Of a stretch of DNA of 64,000 nucleotides, positions 23,380 to 36,537 are shown in pieces; positions within the stretch are counted from its first letter, which is position 1, and each line of letters starts with the position of its first letter. The translations under genes and the position numbers were made by a program. The notes beneath the pieces were generated by a model. That model saw only the letters and a list, made by a program, of their open reading frames with translations, had not been told where the DNA came from and searched no databases. This DNA comes from Nectonema munidae (Eukaryota > Nematomorpha > Nectonematoida > Nectonematidae), in assembly GCA_030549495.1 (NCBI GenBank), contig JAUIRK010000819.1, positions 653,933 through 717,932 on the forward strand. The letters are read 5' to 3'.

Positions 23380-23705
23380 CAGGCGACTCGATCACTAATT
23401 CGGAATGTTTCGGATTCGGTCTTTCCGAATTAGTGATTCTTTCGGATTAGTGGTTCGTATTTTAATAATAAAAAAATCACACTTTGTTTACTCTGCTTCT
23501 CTGACTATAAACTTGAGGCAAACTAAAATTCAATATTATAGATGCCAGTTTATGAAACTATTATTTTGTAAATCTTCAAGAAGCTCCGTTGTTAATAGAA
23601 TCAATCATTCAATAATTTTGCTAAATTAAAGATTCCCGGAATAATCAAAGAGCCGTATTAACGAAGGACCGAATTAATGATTTCCCGATTAGAGGTATTC
23701 TACAG
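23380..23705. mobile_element. Pogo/Tigger-like MITE
   Basis: A 326-bp segment lies between TA dinucleotides (23378-23379 and 23706-23707). Left end: CAGGCGACTCGATCACTAAT. Right end, complemented: CTGTAGAATACCTCTAATCGG. Both ends are followed by ATTAATTCGG-like inverted sub-repeats with TTCGG motifs. TA target sites and ends resembling CAGTnGAACCTCnnTAATnCGG fit non-autonomous pogo-group Tc1/mariner elements. No transposase is encoded; the 74-codon frame inside is incidental. Confidence 0.6.
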
Positions 23706-24186
23706 TAAACATTTGCTTCTAGAATGAGGATTTATTCAAAAAATAAATATATAATTTCATTTTTAGAATACAGAAAGTTTCCATATAAGGAGAAATTCAA
23801 TGACTGCTTGCTCAGCGTCCTATAGTATGAGATCCAATTTGATAAACGAGCAAATATGCTTAAAATCGGTCCTGAATGTATAATCCCAATTTATTTAGTA
23901 AATAGGTTTCAGAAGTTTCCAAAGACGCTTTTATAATTAAACAGGCACAGTTACAGCAAAGTTTGAAAAATCTAGTTTTACATCCAATGAAATAATGTTC
24001 ATTTTTAAATGCTCCTGAAAATACGTCAACATGCTAGCATTGATAGAATAGTTGAAAGTTCAATTTCGCATTGACCAATTGAGGCGAATAAAATAAAAGA
24101 ATTTTAGTGGATTAAAAATTTTGATGGCTTTTCCATCAAGGATATTTGAAAAAATAGATGTATGATAAACGTGTACAATTTCGTAT

Positions 24187-26625
24187 TTCCATTTTTTATT
24201 ATGTTTAAAAGATTTGAACCGAATTCGATGTTGAAAATTTTTCTAGGTTTATTCTTATCAGTAAACAAAAATTCGTGATTCTTCTTTCCTTCATAGAATG
24301 AGAGATAAAAATAAAATATCTTACTTGGTGGAAGCAATCCTTAAAAAGAAATAGAATGAATGATTTTTATTACAAATGATGTAGATAAAATTTTAATTTT
24401 TTTATAAAAAAAACTTTATGAAATTTGTATATTAATTAAATTTCTCAAAAAAATGATCTACACTTTGCTAACTAGCTCATAAAATTAAGTTTTCTCTTGT
24501 ATCCAATATCAACGATTATATATACAAATCGAATTCTTAAATTTAATACCAAAATTTCCAGGCTTTATCTTCAAGAAATTATGACGTATTTATTTTTTTG
24601 TCTAACAAGACAAGTAATAATATGCCAAATTTCAATAAAACATTTTTGATAGCATCTTTTTCAATTCAAATAGCATGCATTCAAGACACAATCTTTCTAC
24701 TTAATGTATACGATTGATTGTTGTGATTAAACCTGAAGTGAATTGCAATTTCATCATATTATTTATCCGTAAAAATTGCCTTTCAAATCGTGATCCCTTT
24801 AAAAATACTAAAAGTATGTATTGATACACAACACAAAAAAGTTTTAAATACTGTGAATAAAGTTAAGTTATTATATGCCTTTAGATAAAGATATATATGC
24901 TAATTAATTCATTCTTTTAAATTAACTTGGGTTTAAAATAATAAACGGTTGTGCTGGAGAAAAACTTATTACACCATATACGCATATATTGGAACTATGG
25001 CAAAATTACCGCCACCATCTTTACAATTCCTACCGTATATATTTTTCAGATTAATTAATGCGCCAGTGATTTGTTTGATCAAATCCTATTTTAATTGTAA
25101 TAAAAATATTTTCTATGAAAAAAGCATTAAAAAGTCTTTCACACAATTTAAGTTCCAAAGAGGAGCAAATAATAAAGTCACTATTTTCAATTTTTTAGGA
25201 TCTTAAGAAAAAAAATTCTTTGTTTTTTTTATTCAAACTAATATATAAAGAGAAAAAGTAATTTTTTAAAGAGACTTATTTGCATGTCAATGACATTTAT
25301 GTTCTTTTTCTTTAGAGGATTCCATTTAAATTTCAAAAAATTCCTATATTATTTGATTGGTTTGTCAATTTTGTGAAAAATACAATTCAACATTTTTGAT
25401 TAGAGATCCCTACATCTGTATCAATTCATATAAAACATTGATTGTATTATTTGGTTTAGCAAAACTTTCGCATTTATACTTTCTTCATATGCATTTATTA
25501 AAATTCATCATCTTTAATATTAAAATCTGTGCCATGATAAACTTAAACTAATTCTTATTCTGCAAAATATATATCACTTGCCAGCTATTATACCACTTTC
25601 CTAAGAATTATTGTCTTTTTCGCATTAAATTCGTCAATTGAAATTCTTTTCGTCTTTTGCAATTCTTTTTTTCATCTTCACACATATTTGAAAGAGTTCC
25701 ATTCAAGCGCACTATGCATTTCCTATTCTAGATATAATCTTTCACCCAATTTAGAAAATGATAAATTTTTTTTACATGTGTTTTTTGCAATTTTATTTTG
25801 TTTTTTCCATTGTATTTTGTATTTTTGCCATTTTATCTCAATTAAAATTTTTAATTTTGTTGTGTTTATATTGTTTTGACATGTGTCATTTTTATTTCAA
25901 CTTTTTTTGGACATTTTCTATTTCATTATTTCTTCAATAATTTTTTATTTACTTTTAATTGTCTAAATATTATTTCAAAAACACATGTGATTATTTAGTT
26001 AGAATTGCAAAATAACAAAATGCAAAATGGCAAAATAGAACTGTAAAGAAACAAAATAGAATTGCAAAAGGACAAAATAGAATTTCAAAGAGACAAAATA
26101 GAACAGTAAAAAGACAAAATAGAATTGCAAATGAACAAAATAGAAGTAAAAAAGGTAGAGATAAATATTTGTTTTACATATTTTGAATGAGTGTTGTGTA
26201 TTGTATTGTTTTTCTTTTTTCTGAGTTTTGCTCTTAATGTTTTCTTGTATTTTATATGATAACTTACTAATAAGGATATATTCATATTATAGACCTCCAA
26301 CGGCTTTCATTCTTATGCTTCAATCTTGTGTTCTACTGCTATATCATATTATTCGGATAAATGAGTAAATTCCTTTCTTTATTCTTCTCTAATAAGATTA
26401 TTATTGACATAAAAATAATTATCAATAAATATTTTAGATTATTATTTAAAAAGTTGTTCAATCAAATGAGCATTGATTTTATTGATGGATCTTAATTTTG
26501 AAGGTTCTCTTTCCTTATAGTAAAAACTAAAAATAATAAGCGAATACTAAAATTATGATAGAATATATCATTATATCTATCACATCTATATTCTCTAGAT
26601 TTTTCAAGTTTGTATTCAAGTTGTT
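24187..26625. repeat. Tandem unit A
   Basis: First and most diverged copy. Substitutions are concentrated in the first 300 bp. It carries a unique block of about 57 bp near 24710-24768 that is absent from B-D, which suggests either an insertion in A or a deletion before B-D were amplified. From about 24770 on it is almost identical to B. Confidence 0.85.
26002..26145. repeat. Minisatellite in unit A
   Basis: About eight imperfect units of 15-18 bp of the form ACAAAATAGAATTGCAAAAG. Confidence 0.8.
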
Positions 26626-29018
26626 CCATTTTGTATTATGTTTCAAAAATTTGAACGGAATTCGACGTTGAAAATTTTTCTAGGTTTATTCTTATCAGGA
26701 AACAAAAATTCGCAATTCTTCCTTCCTTGATAGAATGAGAGATAAAAATAAAAAATCTTACTTGGTGGACCCATTCCTTAAAAATCAGATATAATGGATG
26801 ATTTTTATTACAAATATACAAATAATGGAAATGAAATTTTTAATTTTTTTATAAAATTTTTTTTATGAAATTTGTATTAATTAAATTTCCCAAATAAATG
26901 ATCTACACTTTCCTATCTAGCTCATAAAATTCATTTTTCTCTTGTATCCAATATCAACGATTATATATACAAATCGAATTCTTAAATTTAATACCAAAAT
27001 TTCCAGGCTTTATCTTCAAAAAATTATGACGTTTTATTTTTTGTCTAACAAGACAAGTAATAATATGCCAAATTTCAATAAAACATTTTTGATAGCATCT
27101 TTTTCAATTCAAATAGCATGCATTCAAGACACAATCTTTCTACTTAATGTATTTATGCATAAAAATTGCCTTTCAAATCGTGATCCCTTTAAAAATACTA
27201 AAAGTATGTATTGATACACAACACAAAAAAGTTTTAAATACTGTGAATAAAGTTAAGTTATTATATGCCTTTAGATAAAGATATATATATGCTAATTAAT
27301 TCATTCTTTTAAATTAACTTGGGTTTAAAATAATAAACGGTTGTGCTGGAGAAAAACTTATTACACCATATACGCATATATTGGAACTATGGCAAAATTA
27401 CCGCCACCATCTTTACAATTCCTACCGTATATATTTTTCAGATTAATTAATGCGCCAGTGATTTGTTTGATCAAATCCTATTTTAATTGTAATAAAAATA
27501 TTTTCTATGAAAAAAGCATTAAAAAGTCTTTCACACAATTTAAGTTCCAAAGAGGAGCAAATAATAAAGTCACTATTTTCAATTTTTTAGGATCTTTAGA
27601 AAAAAAATTCTTTGTTTTTTTTATTCAAACTAATATATAAAGAGAAAAAGTAATTTTTTAAAGAGACTTATTTGCATGTCAATGACATTTATGTTCTTTT
27701 TCTTTAGAGGATTCCATTTAAATTTCAAAAAATTCCTATATTATTTGATTGGTTTGTCAATTTTGTGAAAAATACAATTCAACATTTTTGATTAGAGATC
27801 CCTACATCTGTATCAATTCATATAAAACATTGATTGTATTATTTGGTTTAGCAAAACTTTCGCATTTATACTTTCTTCATATGCATTTATTAAAATTCAT
27901 CATCTTTAATATTAAAATCTGTGCCATGATAAACTTAAACTAATTCTTATTCTGCAAAATATATATCACTTGCCAGCTATTATACCACTTTCCTAAGAAT
28001 TATTGTCTTTTTCGCATTAATATTCGTCAATTGAAATTCTTTTCGTCTTTTTGCAATTCTTTTTTTCATCTTCACACATATTTGAAAGAGTTCCATTCAA
28101 GCGCACTATGCATTTCCTATTCTAGATATAATCTTTCACCCAATTTAGAAAATCATAAATTTTTTCACATGTGTTTTTTGCAATTTTATTTTGTTTTTTC
28201 CATTGTATTTTGTATTTTTGCCATTTTATCTCAATTAAAATTTTTAATTTTGTTGTGTTTATATTGTTTTGACATGTGTCATTTTTATTTGAACTTTTTT
28301 TAGACATTTTCTATTTCATTATTTCTTCAATAATTTTTTATTTACTTTTAATTGTCTAAATATTATTTCAAAAACACATGTGATTATTTAGTTAGAATTG
28401 CAAAATAACAAAATGCAAAATGGCAAAATAGAACTGTAAAGAAACAAAATAGAATTGCAAAAGGACAAAATAGAATTTCAAAGAGACAAAATAGAACTGT
28501 AAAAAGACAAAATAGAATTGCAAATGAACAAAATAGAAGTAAAAAAGGTAGAGATAAATATTTGTTTTACATATTTTGAATGAGTGTTGTGTATTGTATT
28601 GTTTTTCTTTTTTCTGAGTTTTGCTCTTAATGTTTTCTTGTATTTTATATGATAACTTACTAATAAGGATATATTCATATTATAGACCTCCAACGGCTTT
28701 CATGCTTATGCTTCAATCTTGTGTTCTACTGCTATATCATATTATTCGGATAAATGAGTAAATTCCTTTCTTTATTCTTCTCTAATAAGATTATTATTGA
28801 CATAAAAATAATTATCAATAAATATTTTAGATTATTATTTAAAAAGTTGTTCAATCAAATGAGCATTGATTTTATTGATGGATCTTAATTTTGAAGGTTC
28901 TCTTTCCTTATAGTAAAAACTAAAAATAATAAGCGAATACTAAAATTATGATAGAATATATCATTATATCTATCACATCTATATTCTCTAGATTTTTCAA
29001 GTTTGTATTCAAGTTGTT
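26626..29018. repeat. Tandem unit B
   Basis: Canonical 2,393-bp unit, nearly identical to C over its whole length. The high identity indicates recent duplication or ongoing homogenisation. Confidence 0.88.
28395..28540. repeat. Minisatellite in unit B
   Basis: Same array of AAAATAGAA-containing units as in A and C, with one or two base differences and the same unit number, so the array has not expanded since the tandem duplication. Confidence 0.8.
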
Positions 29019-30798
29019 CCATTTTATATTATGTTTCAAAAATTTGAACGGAATTCGACGTTGAAAATTTTTCTAGGTTTATTCTTATCAGGAAACAAAA
29101 ATTCGCAATTCTTCCTTCCTTGATAGAATGAGAGATAAAAATAAAAAATCTTACTTGGTGGACCCATTCCTTAAAAATCAGATATAATGGATGATTTTTA
29201 TTACAAATATACAAATAATGGAAATGAAATTTTTAATTTTTTTATAAAATTTTTTTTGTGAAATTTGTATTAATTAAATTTCCCAAATAAATGATCTACA
29301 CTTTCCTATCTAGCTCATAAAATTCATTTTTCTCTTGTATCCAATATCAACGATTATATATACAAATCGAATTCTTAAATTTAATACCAAAATTTCCAGG
29401 CTTTATCTTCAAAAAATTATGACGTTTTATTTTTTGTCTAACAAGACAAGTAATAATATGCCAAATTTCAATAAAACATTTTTGATAGCATCTTTTTCAA
29501 TTCAAATAGCATGCATTCAAGACACAATCTTTCTACTTAATGTATTTATGCATAAAAATTGCCTTTCAAATCGTGATCCCTTTAAAAATACTAAAAGTAT
29601 GTATTGATACACAACACAAAAAAGTTTTAAATACTGTGAATAAAGTTAAGTTATTATATGCCTTTAGATAAAGATATATATATGCTAATTAATTCATTCT
29701 TTTAAATTAACTTGGGTTTAAAATAATAAACGGTTGTGCAGGAGAAAAACTTATTACACCATATACGCATATATTGGAACTATGGCAAAATTACCGCCAT
29801 CATCTTTACAATTCCTACCGTATATATTTTTCAGATTAATTAATGCGCCAGTGATTTGTTTGATCAAATCATATTTTAATTGTAATAAAAATATTTTCTA
29901 TGAAAAAAGCATTACTACATTTAAAAAGTCTTTCACACAATTTAAGTTCCAAAGAGGAGCAAATAATAAAGTCACTATTTTTAATTTTTTAGGATCTTTA
30001 GAAAAAAAATTCTTTGTTTTTTTTATTCAAACTAATATATAAAGAGAAAGAGTAATTTTTTAAAGAGACTTATTTGCATGTCAATGACATTTATGTTCTT
30101 TTTCTTTATAGGATTCCATTTTAATTTCAAAAAATTCCTATATTATTTGATTGGTTTGTCAATTTTGTGAAAAATACAATTCAACATTTTTGATTAGAGA
30201 TCCCTACATCTGTATTAATTCATATATAAAACGTTGATTGTATTATTTGGTTTAGCAAAACTTTCGCATTTATACTTTCTTCATATGCATTTATTAAAAT
30301 TCATCATCTTTAATATTAAAATCTGTGCCATGATAAACTTAAACTAATTCTTATTCTGCAAAATATATATCACTTGCCAGCTATTATACCACTTTCCTAA
30401 GAATTATTGTCTTTTTCGCATTAATATTCGTCAATTGAAATTCTTTTCGTCTTTTGCAATTCTTTTTTTCATCTTCACACATATTTGAAAGAGTTCCATT
30501 CAAGCGCACTATGCATTTCCTATTCTAGATATAATCTTTCACCCAATTTAGGAAATCATAAATTTTTTTCACATGTGTTTTTTGCAATTTTATTTTGTTT
30601 TTTCCATTGTATTTTGTATTTTTGCCATTTTATCTCAATTAAAATTTTTAATTTTGTTGTGTTTATATTGTTTTGACATGTGTCATTTTTATTTCAACTT
30701 TTTTTGGACATTTTCTATTTCATTATTTCTTCAATAATTTTTTATTTACTTTTAATTCTCTAAATATTATTTCAAAAACACATGTGATTATTTAGTTA

Positions 30799-30943
30799 GA
30801 ATTGCAAAATAACAAAATGCAAAATGGCAAAATAGAACTGTAAAGAAACAAAATAGAATTGCAAAAGGACAAAATAGAATTTCAAAGAGACAAAATAGAA
30901 CAGTAAAAAGACAAAATAGAATTGCAAATGAACAAAATAGAAG
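30799..30943. repeat. Minisatellite in unit C
   Basis: Third copy of the AAAATAGAATTGCAAAAG-type array. Confidence 0.8.
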
Positions 30944-31068
30944 TAAAAAAGGTAGAGATAAATATTTGTTTTACATATTTTGAATGAGTGTTGTGTATTG
31001 TATTGTTTTTCTTTTTTCTGAGTTTTGCTCTTAATGTTTTCTTGTATTTTATATGATAACTTATTAAT

Positions 31069-31236
31069 AAAAGTCTGTGTTGAATCCTAACTGCGGCCTC
31101 CTGGCTTTTGGATCTTCACAAAATTACCTACATTATTTTCATACTGTTTCGATAATTTGGTTCAGTTGTTTTTGTCATACTTTTCTCATGCGTAAACTTT
31201 CATTTGTAAATAAATATCATATCATCATATCATCAT
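31069..31236 (+). mobile_element. Unit C-specific retro-insertion
   Basis: Sequence absent from the same site in A, B and D: about 168 bp, GC-richer, ending TTTGTAAATAAATATCATATCATCAT-like with a short ATCAT tail. The AATAAA plus microsatellite ending matches the other LINE 3' ends in the window. It is probably a severely 5'-truncated LINE or a SINE that landed after the tandem duplication. Flanking duplication is at most a few A/T bases, so the boundaries are approximate. Confidence 0.6.
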
Positions 31237-31590
31237 AAGGATATATTCATATTATAGACCTCCAACGGCTTTCATGCTTATGCTTCAATCTTGTGTTCTA
31301 CTGCTATATCATATTATTCGGATAAATGAGTAAATTCCTTTCTTTATTCTTCTCTAATAAGATTATTATTGACATAAAAATAATTATCAATAAATATTTT
31401 AGATTATTATTTAAAAAGTTGTTCAATCAAATGAGCATTGATTTTATTGATGGATCTTAATTTTGAAGGTTCTCTTTCCTTATAGTAAAAACTAAAAATA
31501 ATAAGCGAATACTAAAATTATGATAGAATTTATCATTATATCTATCACATCTATATTCTCTAGATTTTTCAAGTTTGTATTCAAGTTGTT

Positions 31591-32575
31591 CCATTTTGTA
31601 TTATGTTTCAAAAATTTGAACGGAATTCGACGTTGAAAATTTTTCTAGGTTTATTCTTATCAGGAAACAAAAATTTGCGATTCTTCCTTCCTTGATAGAA
31701 TGAGAGATAAAAATAAAAAATCTTACTTGGTGGACCCATTCCTTAAAAAGCAGATATAATGGATGATTTTTATTACAAATATACAAATAATGGAAATAAA
31801 ATTTTTAATTTTTTTATAAAAATTTTTTTATGAAATTTGTATTAATTAAATTTCCCAAATAAATTATCTACACTTTCCTATCTAGCTCATAAAATTCATT
31901 TTTCTCTTGTATCCAATATCAACGATTATATATACAAATCGAATTCTTAAATTTAATACCAAAATTTCCAGGCTTTATCTTCAAGAAATTATGACGTGTT
32001 TATTTTTTGTCTAACAAGACAAGTAATAATATGCAAAATTTCAATAAAACATTTTTGATAGCATCTTTTTCAATTCAAATAGCATGCATTCAAGACACAA
32101 TCTTTCTACTTAATGTATTTATGCATAAAAATTGCCTTTCAAATCGTGATCCCTTTAAAAATACTAAAAGTATGTATTGATACACAACACAAAAAAGTTT
32201 TAAATACTGTGAATAAAGTTAAGTTATTATATGCCTTTAGATAAAGATATATATATGCTAATTAATTCATTCTTTTAAATCAACTTGGGTTTAAAATAAT
32301 AAACGGTTGTGCTGGAAAAAAACTTATTACTATAGCAAAATTACCGCCATCATCTTTACAATTCCTACCATATATATTTTTGAGATTAATTAATGCGATA
32401 GTGATTTGTTTGATCAAATCATATTTTTAAAAGAGCCTTTGCAATGAAAATATTTTCCATGAAAAAATATTACTACATTTAAAAAGTCTTTCACGCAATT
32501 TAAGTTCCAAAGATGAGCAAATAATAAATTCACTAAGTATTTTCAATTTTTTTAGAATCTTTAGAAAAAACGAGA
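31591..32575. repeat. Tandem unit D, truncated
   Basis: The first roughly 980 bp of the unit, with a short deletion near 32329 where the ACCATATACGCATATATTGG portion is missing. Similarity stops near 32575, about 130 bp before a LINE tail. Confidence 0.85.
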
Positions 32576-32702
32576 AATATTCCTTAGAAATAATTAGAGG
32601 TAACTTTAAATATTTCCTTTTTTTTAATCCTTTCAAACATTCGTTAACCAAAATGTATCCTGTACTATTTTCTTTTTCAACGAGTTCTAGAATGAAATCC
32701 AT

Positions 32703-32890
32703 TTTTGAAAGAAAGAAAGAAAGTTTTATTTTGAAAAAAAAACAATAAAAAAATGTAATAAAAACGATATAGAGAAGAAGTGTTTAAAAGAAATTAGGAA
32801 TAAATGACATGAAGAATAAGGTGCTGTTTGAAGGTAAATATCACAGCCTTTTGAGGCCACTTGGTGACATAACCAATCAATAAATCTACT
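32703..32890 (-). mobile_element. LINE 3' end fragment with TTTC tail
   Basis: On the minus strand: AAGTGGCCTCAAAAGGCTGT and ATATTTACCTTCAAACAGC (complement of 32823-32863), then TTCAAAATAAAACT and a TTTC-repeat tail (complement of about 32706-32722). It shares order and motifs with the LINE 3' end at 58.1-58.3 kb but is the most diverged member. Confidence 0.55.
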
Positions 32891-35079
32891 TTAAATAAAA
32901 GCAAAGTTAAAGATCAATCTTCAAAAGTATACGATAAAAATTAGAAAAAAAAATTAGAAAAAAAATATATTTTTCAAAAGCTCTGCAAAGGCTTAATAAT
33001 GGGAATAGATGGATTTATGATTTTTAAATAAAAAATTTTTATGTAAAAATAATAAAAAGAAATTAATTTTTAAATATTTTAAAACAAAAAAATAATAATA
33101 TAGGTAATTAATTTTTGAAAAAATAAATTGAAAAATAGAAAATTTAATTTCAAAAAGTTATAGTTAAAATATATTTGCCAAAATGGTAAAAATTCGTCTT
33201 AGAACTAAAGTCTTTTGTCGCATTCAAACAATTGGTATTAGATCAAGCGTCGTAAAACATTTTTTGAAGCGTGCCAGATTACCGAAACGTTTACTTAAAA
33301 TTGGCTTCGTGCATGATTTGATATGATAAGATAACAAAGGAGAGACAAGGTTTCAAAGATCATATTGTGATTTTAAATACTATAGCGAAAAAAGAAAATA
33401 GAGTCTTACTAGGGTGGCATGGATGGTAGTGAAACGGTCCTCCTAAAAAATAGATATCATTGCGTGTAAAATTATTCATTCATATAGTGGAGAAGACTCC
33501 TATATTAATTACTATCAAAATCTGATGAAGATGAATAGTTATTGGATTAATTGTTTATAATCTGTGATTTGTCTTTAATTTTGTAAGAATTCTCTTTGAA
33601 GATTTGTATTTCAAAATTTATTCATTCATAAAAAAAAGCTAGTGTGCTGAACATGCACTGAACAAAAAAAACAGTATCACGGAGAAATATCGTATTCTAA
33701 CGGATAGTAAGTATTATTCTATTCCATCATATAGATCTTCTCCCATTTTAATCTTAGCTCTCTCATTTTTTGAAAAATTGATTACCTATAGTAACGATAT
33801 TGAAAAAATGATCGCAATGAGATCCAAAGTGTGTAATAGTTGCTCTGTTAACATTGATAAATCGAAATGTGTTTTGGGGTATTACTACTTTACTGAGTAA
33901 CTGCTAATATGACTTTTTCAGCACGAAACGAGGTGAAGGATTTTATTCTTTTTTCGTGATCTTTTTTAGACTCACGTTTAAAAAATTCTACATTATGCAT
34001 TTATATACGATTTAATACCATCTAGCAACTTTGAAAAACGTATTTAGCTCTTGAAACTCTATTTTTGAGTTTTTGTCCTCATCAGAAGTGAACAATGTCC
34101 TAACTTCTGAAATGGGAGTTTCAAAGGATGCAATTAATGACGAATGGCTAAATCTAGCATTAGTTAGTGCACTGTTACTGCAGAAAATGAAGTCTTAACT
34201 TTTTTTGTGTCTACAATAAGTTTGTCGGCAATAAATATTCCATTATTCCCAAAGATTTAAGTTCTAAGTTTTGCTGAAGTTTATATTTGTATGTAATCTG
34301 TAAAATACTGAAAATACCAGATGTAGCAAAGGATTATACTAATCTATGCCTTAATAAAAATAATAGATTTTGAAAGTAAAAATTTTATATGATGACTCAA
34401 AGCTTATTTATAGGATGAAATAAGTTCGAGTTAATAAAATTTCCACTGTAATTTTTATCAAAATTATCGAATTAGAGATTTGTCTGTTCTATTTTTTATT
34501 TGATAAGTTAAAATATTTGGCTTTTTTATTATTTTAAAAAGAATCGCCATCTATGTGTGCTTTTGCTGTGGGGATGGGCATTCTTTCAAATTTCCCTAAG
34601 TGTGTTTCCAGGAATTATACTTCTTCTGCAATAGTTTTTTTATTAAAAAATATATTTTTATCATTCTACTATTAAAATTGTATTTATTAAAGGATTTAAA
34701 AATAGATATATAGATGATGATATAATTACTTCTATCTGGTTCTAAGTGTAAAGTTATAAACATTTACTAAGCTTAAAGTTGTTATCAATTAAAAATTACT
34801 TTCTGGATGACCTCGATCGTCTGGAAATAAAAAATTAAAATTTATATTTTAACAAATACATTTGACAATGTGCCAGGCGCAATTCATGTAAGTTCTCAGC
34901 GCTGTTATTTGTAGTGATGTCTATTTCATAAATATTCAAATAGTTTACCTCTTCCATCCACTTAAAAAGAGATCACAAAATATCATTCGGGGAAAGAAAT
35001 TATAAATATATGGCAAATTATTTTGTTTGCAATAACAATTCATTTTTGTTATACTCTTTACAGTTTTTTCATCATGTAT
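32891..35079. other. Non-coding AT-rich stretch
   Basis: No gene supported. A 47-codon basic open frame at 33183-33326 has no supporting context. Inverted CTTGAAACTC / GAGTTTCAAAG copies sit at about 34052 and 34126. Confidence 0.5.
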
Positions 35080-35295
35080 CATTTTTTTTAAATTTATCTT
35101 GTGCCTTTGTGAACTTATCCCATAAACTTCTATGGCTTTGATAGGGACCTTATCAAACCCAATTTCACCCCTCTTTTTTGTCTGTTTTCTTTCTATATTT
35201 GATCATCCTTTATCTTCTTTTTCTATAAATTTACTTTGTAATATTGATTTTTTTGATCGCTTGAAAATAAATGATTTACTTACTTACTGACTTAC
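35080..35295 (+). mobile_element. LINE 3' end fragment with TTAC tail
   Basis: Contains TATGGCTTTGATAGGGACCT followed by TATCAAACCC (35131-35160), then CTTGAAAATAAATGATTTAC and several TTAC units (about 35273-35295). It is the fourth truncated copy with the tail organisation of the LINE at 53.9-58.3 kb. Confidence 0.6.
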
Positions 35296-36520
35296 CCCCA
35301 CTTTTTTCACTCTATATTTTTATAATATTTAATTTGTGATAGATATTTAAGTTATTGATATCTTTCACTCATTAAATTACATTGAATATAAATTATTTAC
35401 TCAAATGCGAAATTACTGTCTCTTAAATTTGGCCACTTATGCAAAAAGGATATTTACCCAGAAATACAATTTTCATGAGGGTATAAATTTTCTGCCATAA
35501 CAAATTTTTGTGATGACACTTTAATGCTTGAAAATAAATTTTTGCTTATTTGAACCACATCACTGACTAATCTTTACTTTATACAAGTTAGAAATTTTAA
35601 CTATAAAAATTAACCAAGTAACTAACTTGCTTGATTTACCCTAAAATATCAAAAAATATAAATATATTTATTTAGAAAAAAGCAATAAATAATACCATAA
35701 TAAACAATAATAAATATTTTAAAAAATCTAAAATTTATAACATAATTTTTTTAAATATTGATTATTATTTATTTTAAAAAAGAAAAAATTTTATTTGGTA
35801 ATATATTAAAGAATAAATAAAAAAAATAAATATCTATTAAAGTTCATGCTAATATAGATTATATTTTATCTTTAACCTGACTATGTTTTGAGAATTTTTT
35901 TAATCTATTAAAATTCTCCTATAGAGTTTAACTATATAGTTATATCTTTTAAATATTTTTCATTTAAGCAAAAAGATATCAGTTAATTTGAAAAAATTTT
36001 AGTACAACAGAATGTTCTATAGTATAAGTTTAGTTTATACTCACTTATAAGTCATATATAACACTCGTATGTAAAATAGAGAATTTGAATACTTTTGAAG
36101 TTCATGTTGAATATTTGTTAAATATGTTAATGTATTTTAATTTTTTAACATAATTAGATTTAAAAAATTGTAGGACGAATTTTTGCCAACGCAACATGGG
36201 TCTAATATAAATTGTCTCAAATATAGTCATCAACGGATCTTGACCACCAACTGGAGTGAGTTGTGTTGATAAACTTTACCAAATAAAATGGAGGAAGATG
36301 AGTTTAAATGGAATGGAGTGAAAGTGGTATAAAATATAAAAAAAAAGTAATTTTACACATATTTTTACTTTTTACTATTTTCTAAATTTTTGATTCGAAT
36401 TCAACCTTTAATAATCTCTCAAACCTTCATTCCTAGAACATTATTTAAATTAGTTTAGTTTATCGAATGCAATAAATTTTTTTTATAAATTTCAAAGGAA
36501 ATCCAATTCAATAATAATAA
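35296..36520. other. Non-coding, extremely AT-rich stretch
   Basis: No gene seen. If the immunoglobulin gene on the minus strand has more exons, this would be its second intron. Confidence 0.5.
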
Positions 36521-36537
36521 TTAGTGTAGTTTATTAC

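Larger units (their letters stand above)
29019..31590. repeat. Tandem unit C
   Basis: As B but with a short extra ACTACATTTAAAAAG segment near 29914-29926, which the outlying fragment at 22.77 kb and unit D share, and with a 170-bp insertion at 31069-31236. The shared segment implies that A and B descend from a deletion derivative. Confidence 0.85.
24187..32575. repeat. Tandem array of a 2.39-kb unit, about 3.4 copies
   Basis: Four consecutive copies begin at about 24187, 26626, 29019 and 31591. Spacing is 2439, 2393 and 2572 bp; the longer spacings are explained by a roughly 57-bp extra piece in unit A and a 170-bp insertion in unit C. Units B and C are nearly identical, A is more diverged at its left end, and D is truncated at about 32575. 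Each unit contains a minisatellite of an AAAATAGAATTGCAAAAGAC type plus degenerate copies in the opposite polarity. Open frames of 60-100 codons recur only because the DNA is duplicated; none looks like a protein. Confidence 0.9.

Noticed and set aside
24949-31786. Recurrent 60-102-codon ORFs in the tandem units
   Set aside because: They recur because the DNA was duplicated, are AT-driven, differ in length between units, and show no coding-like substitution pattern or known domain.
33183-33326. 47-codon strongly basic ORF
   Set aside because: Too short to judge, no promoter, splice or homology support; the surrounding region is non-coding.
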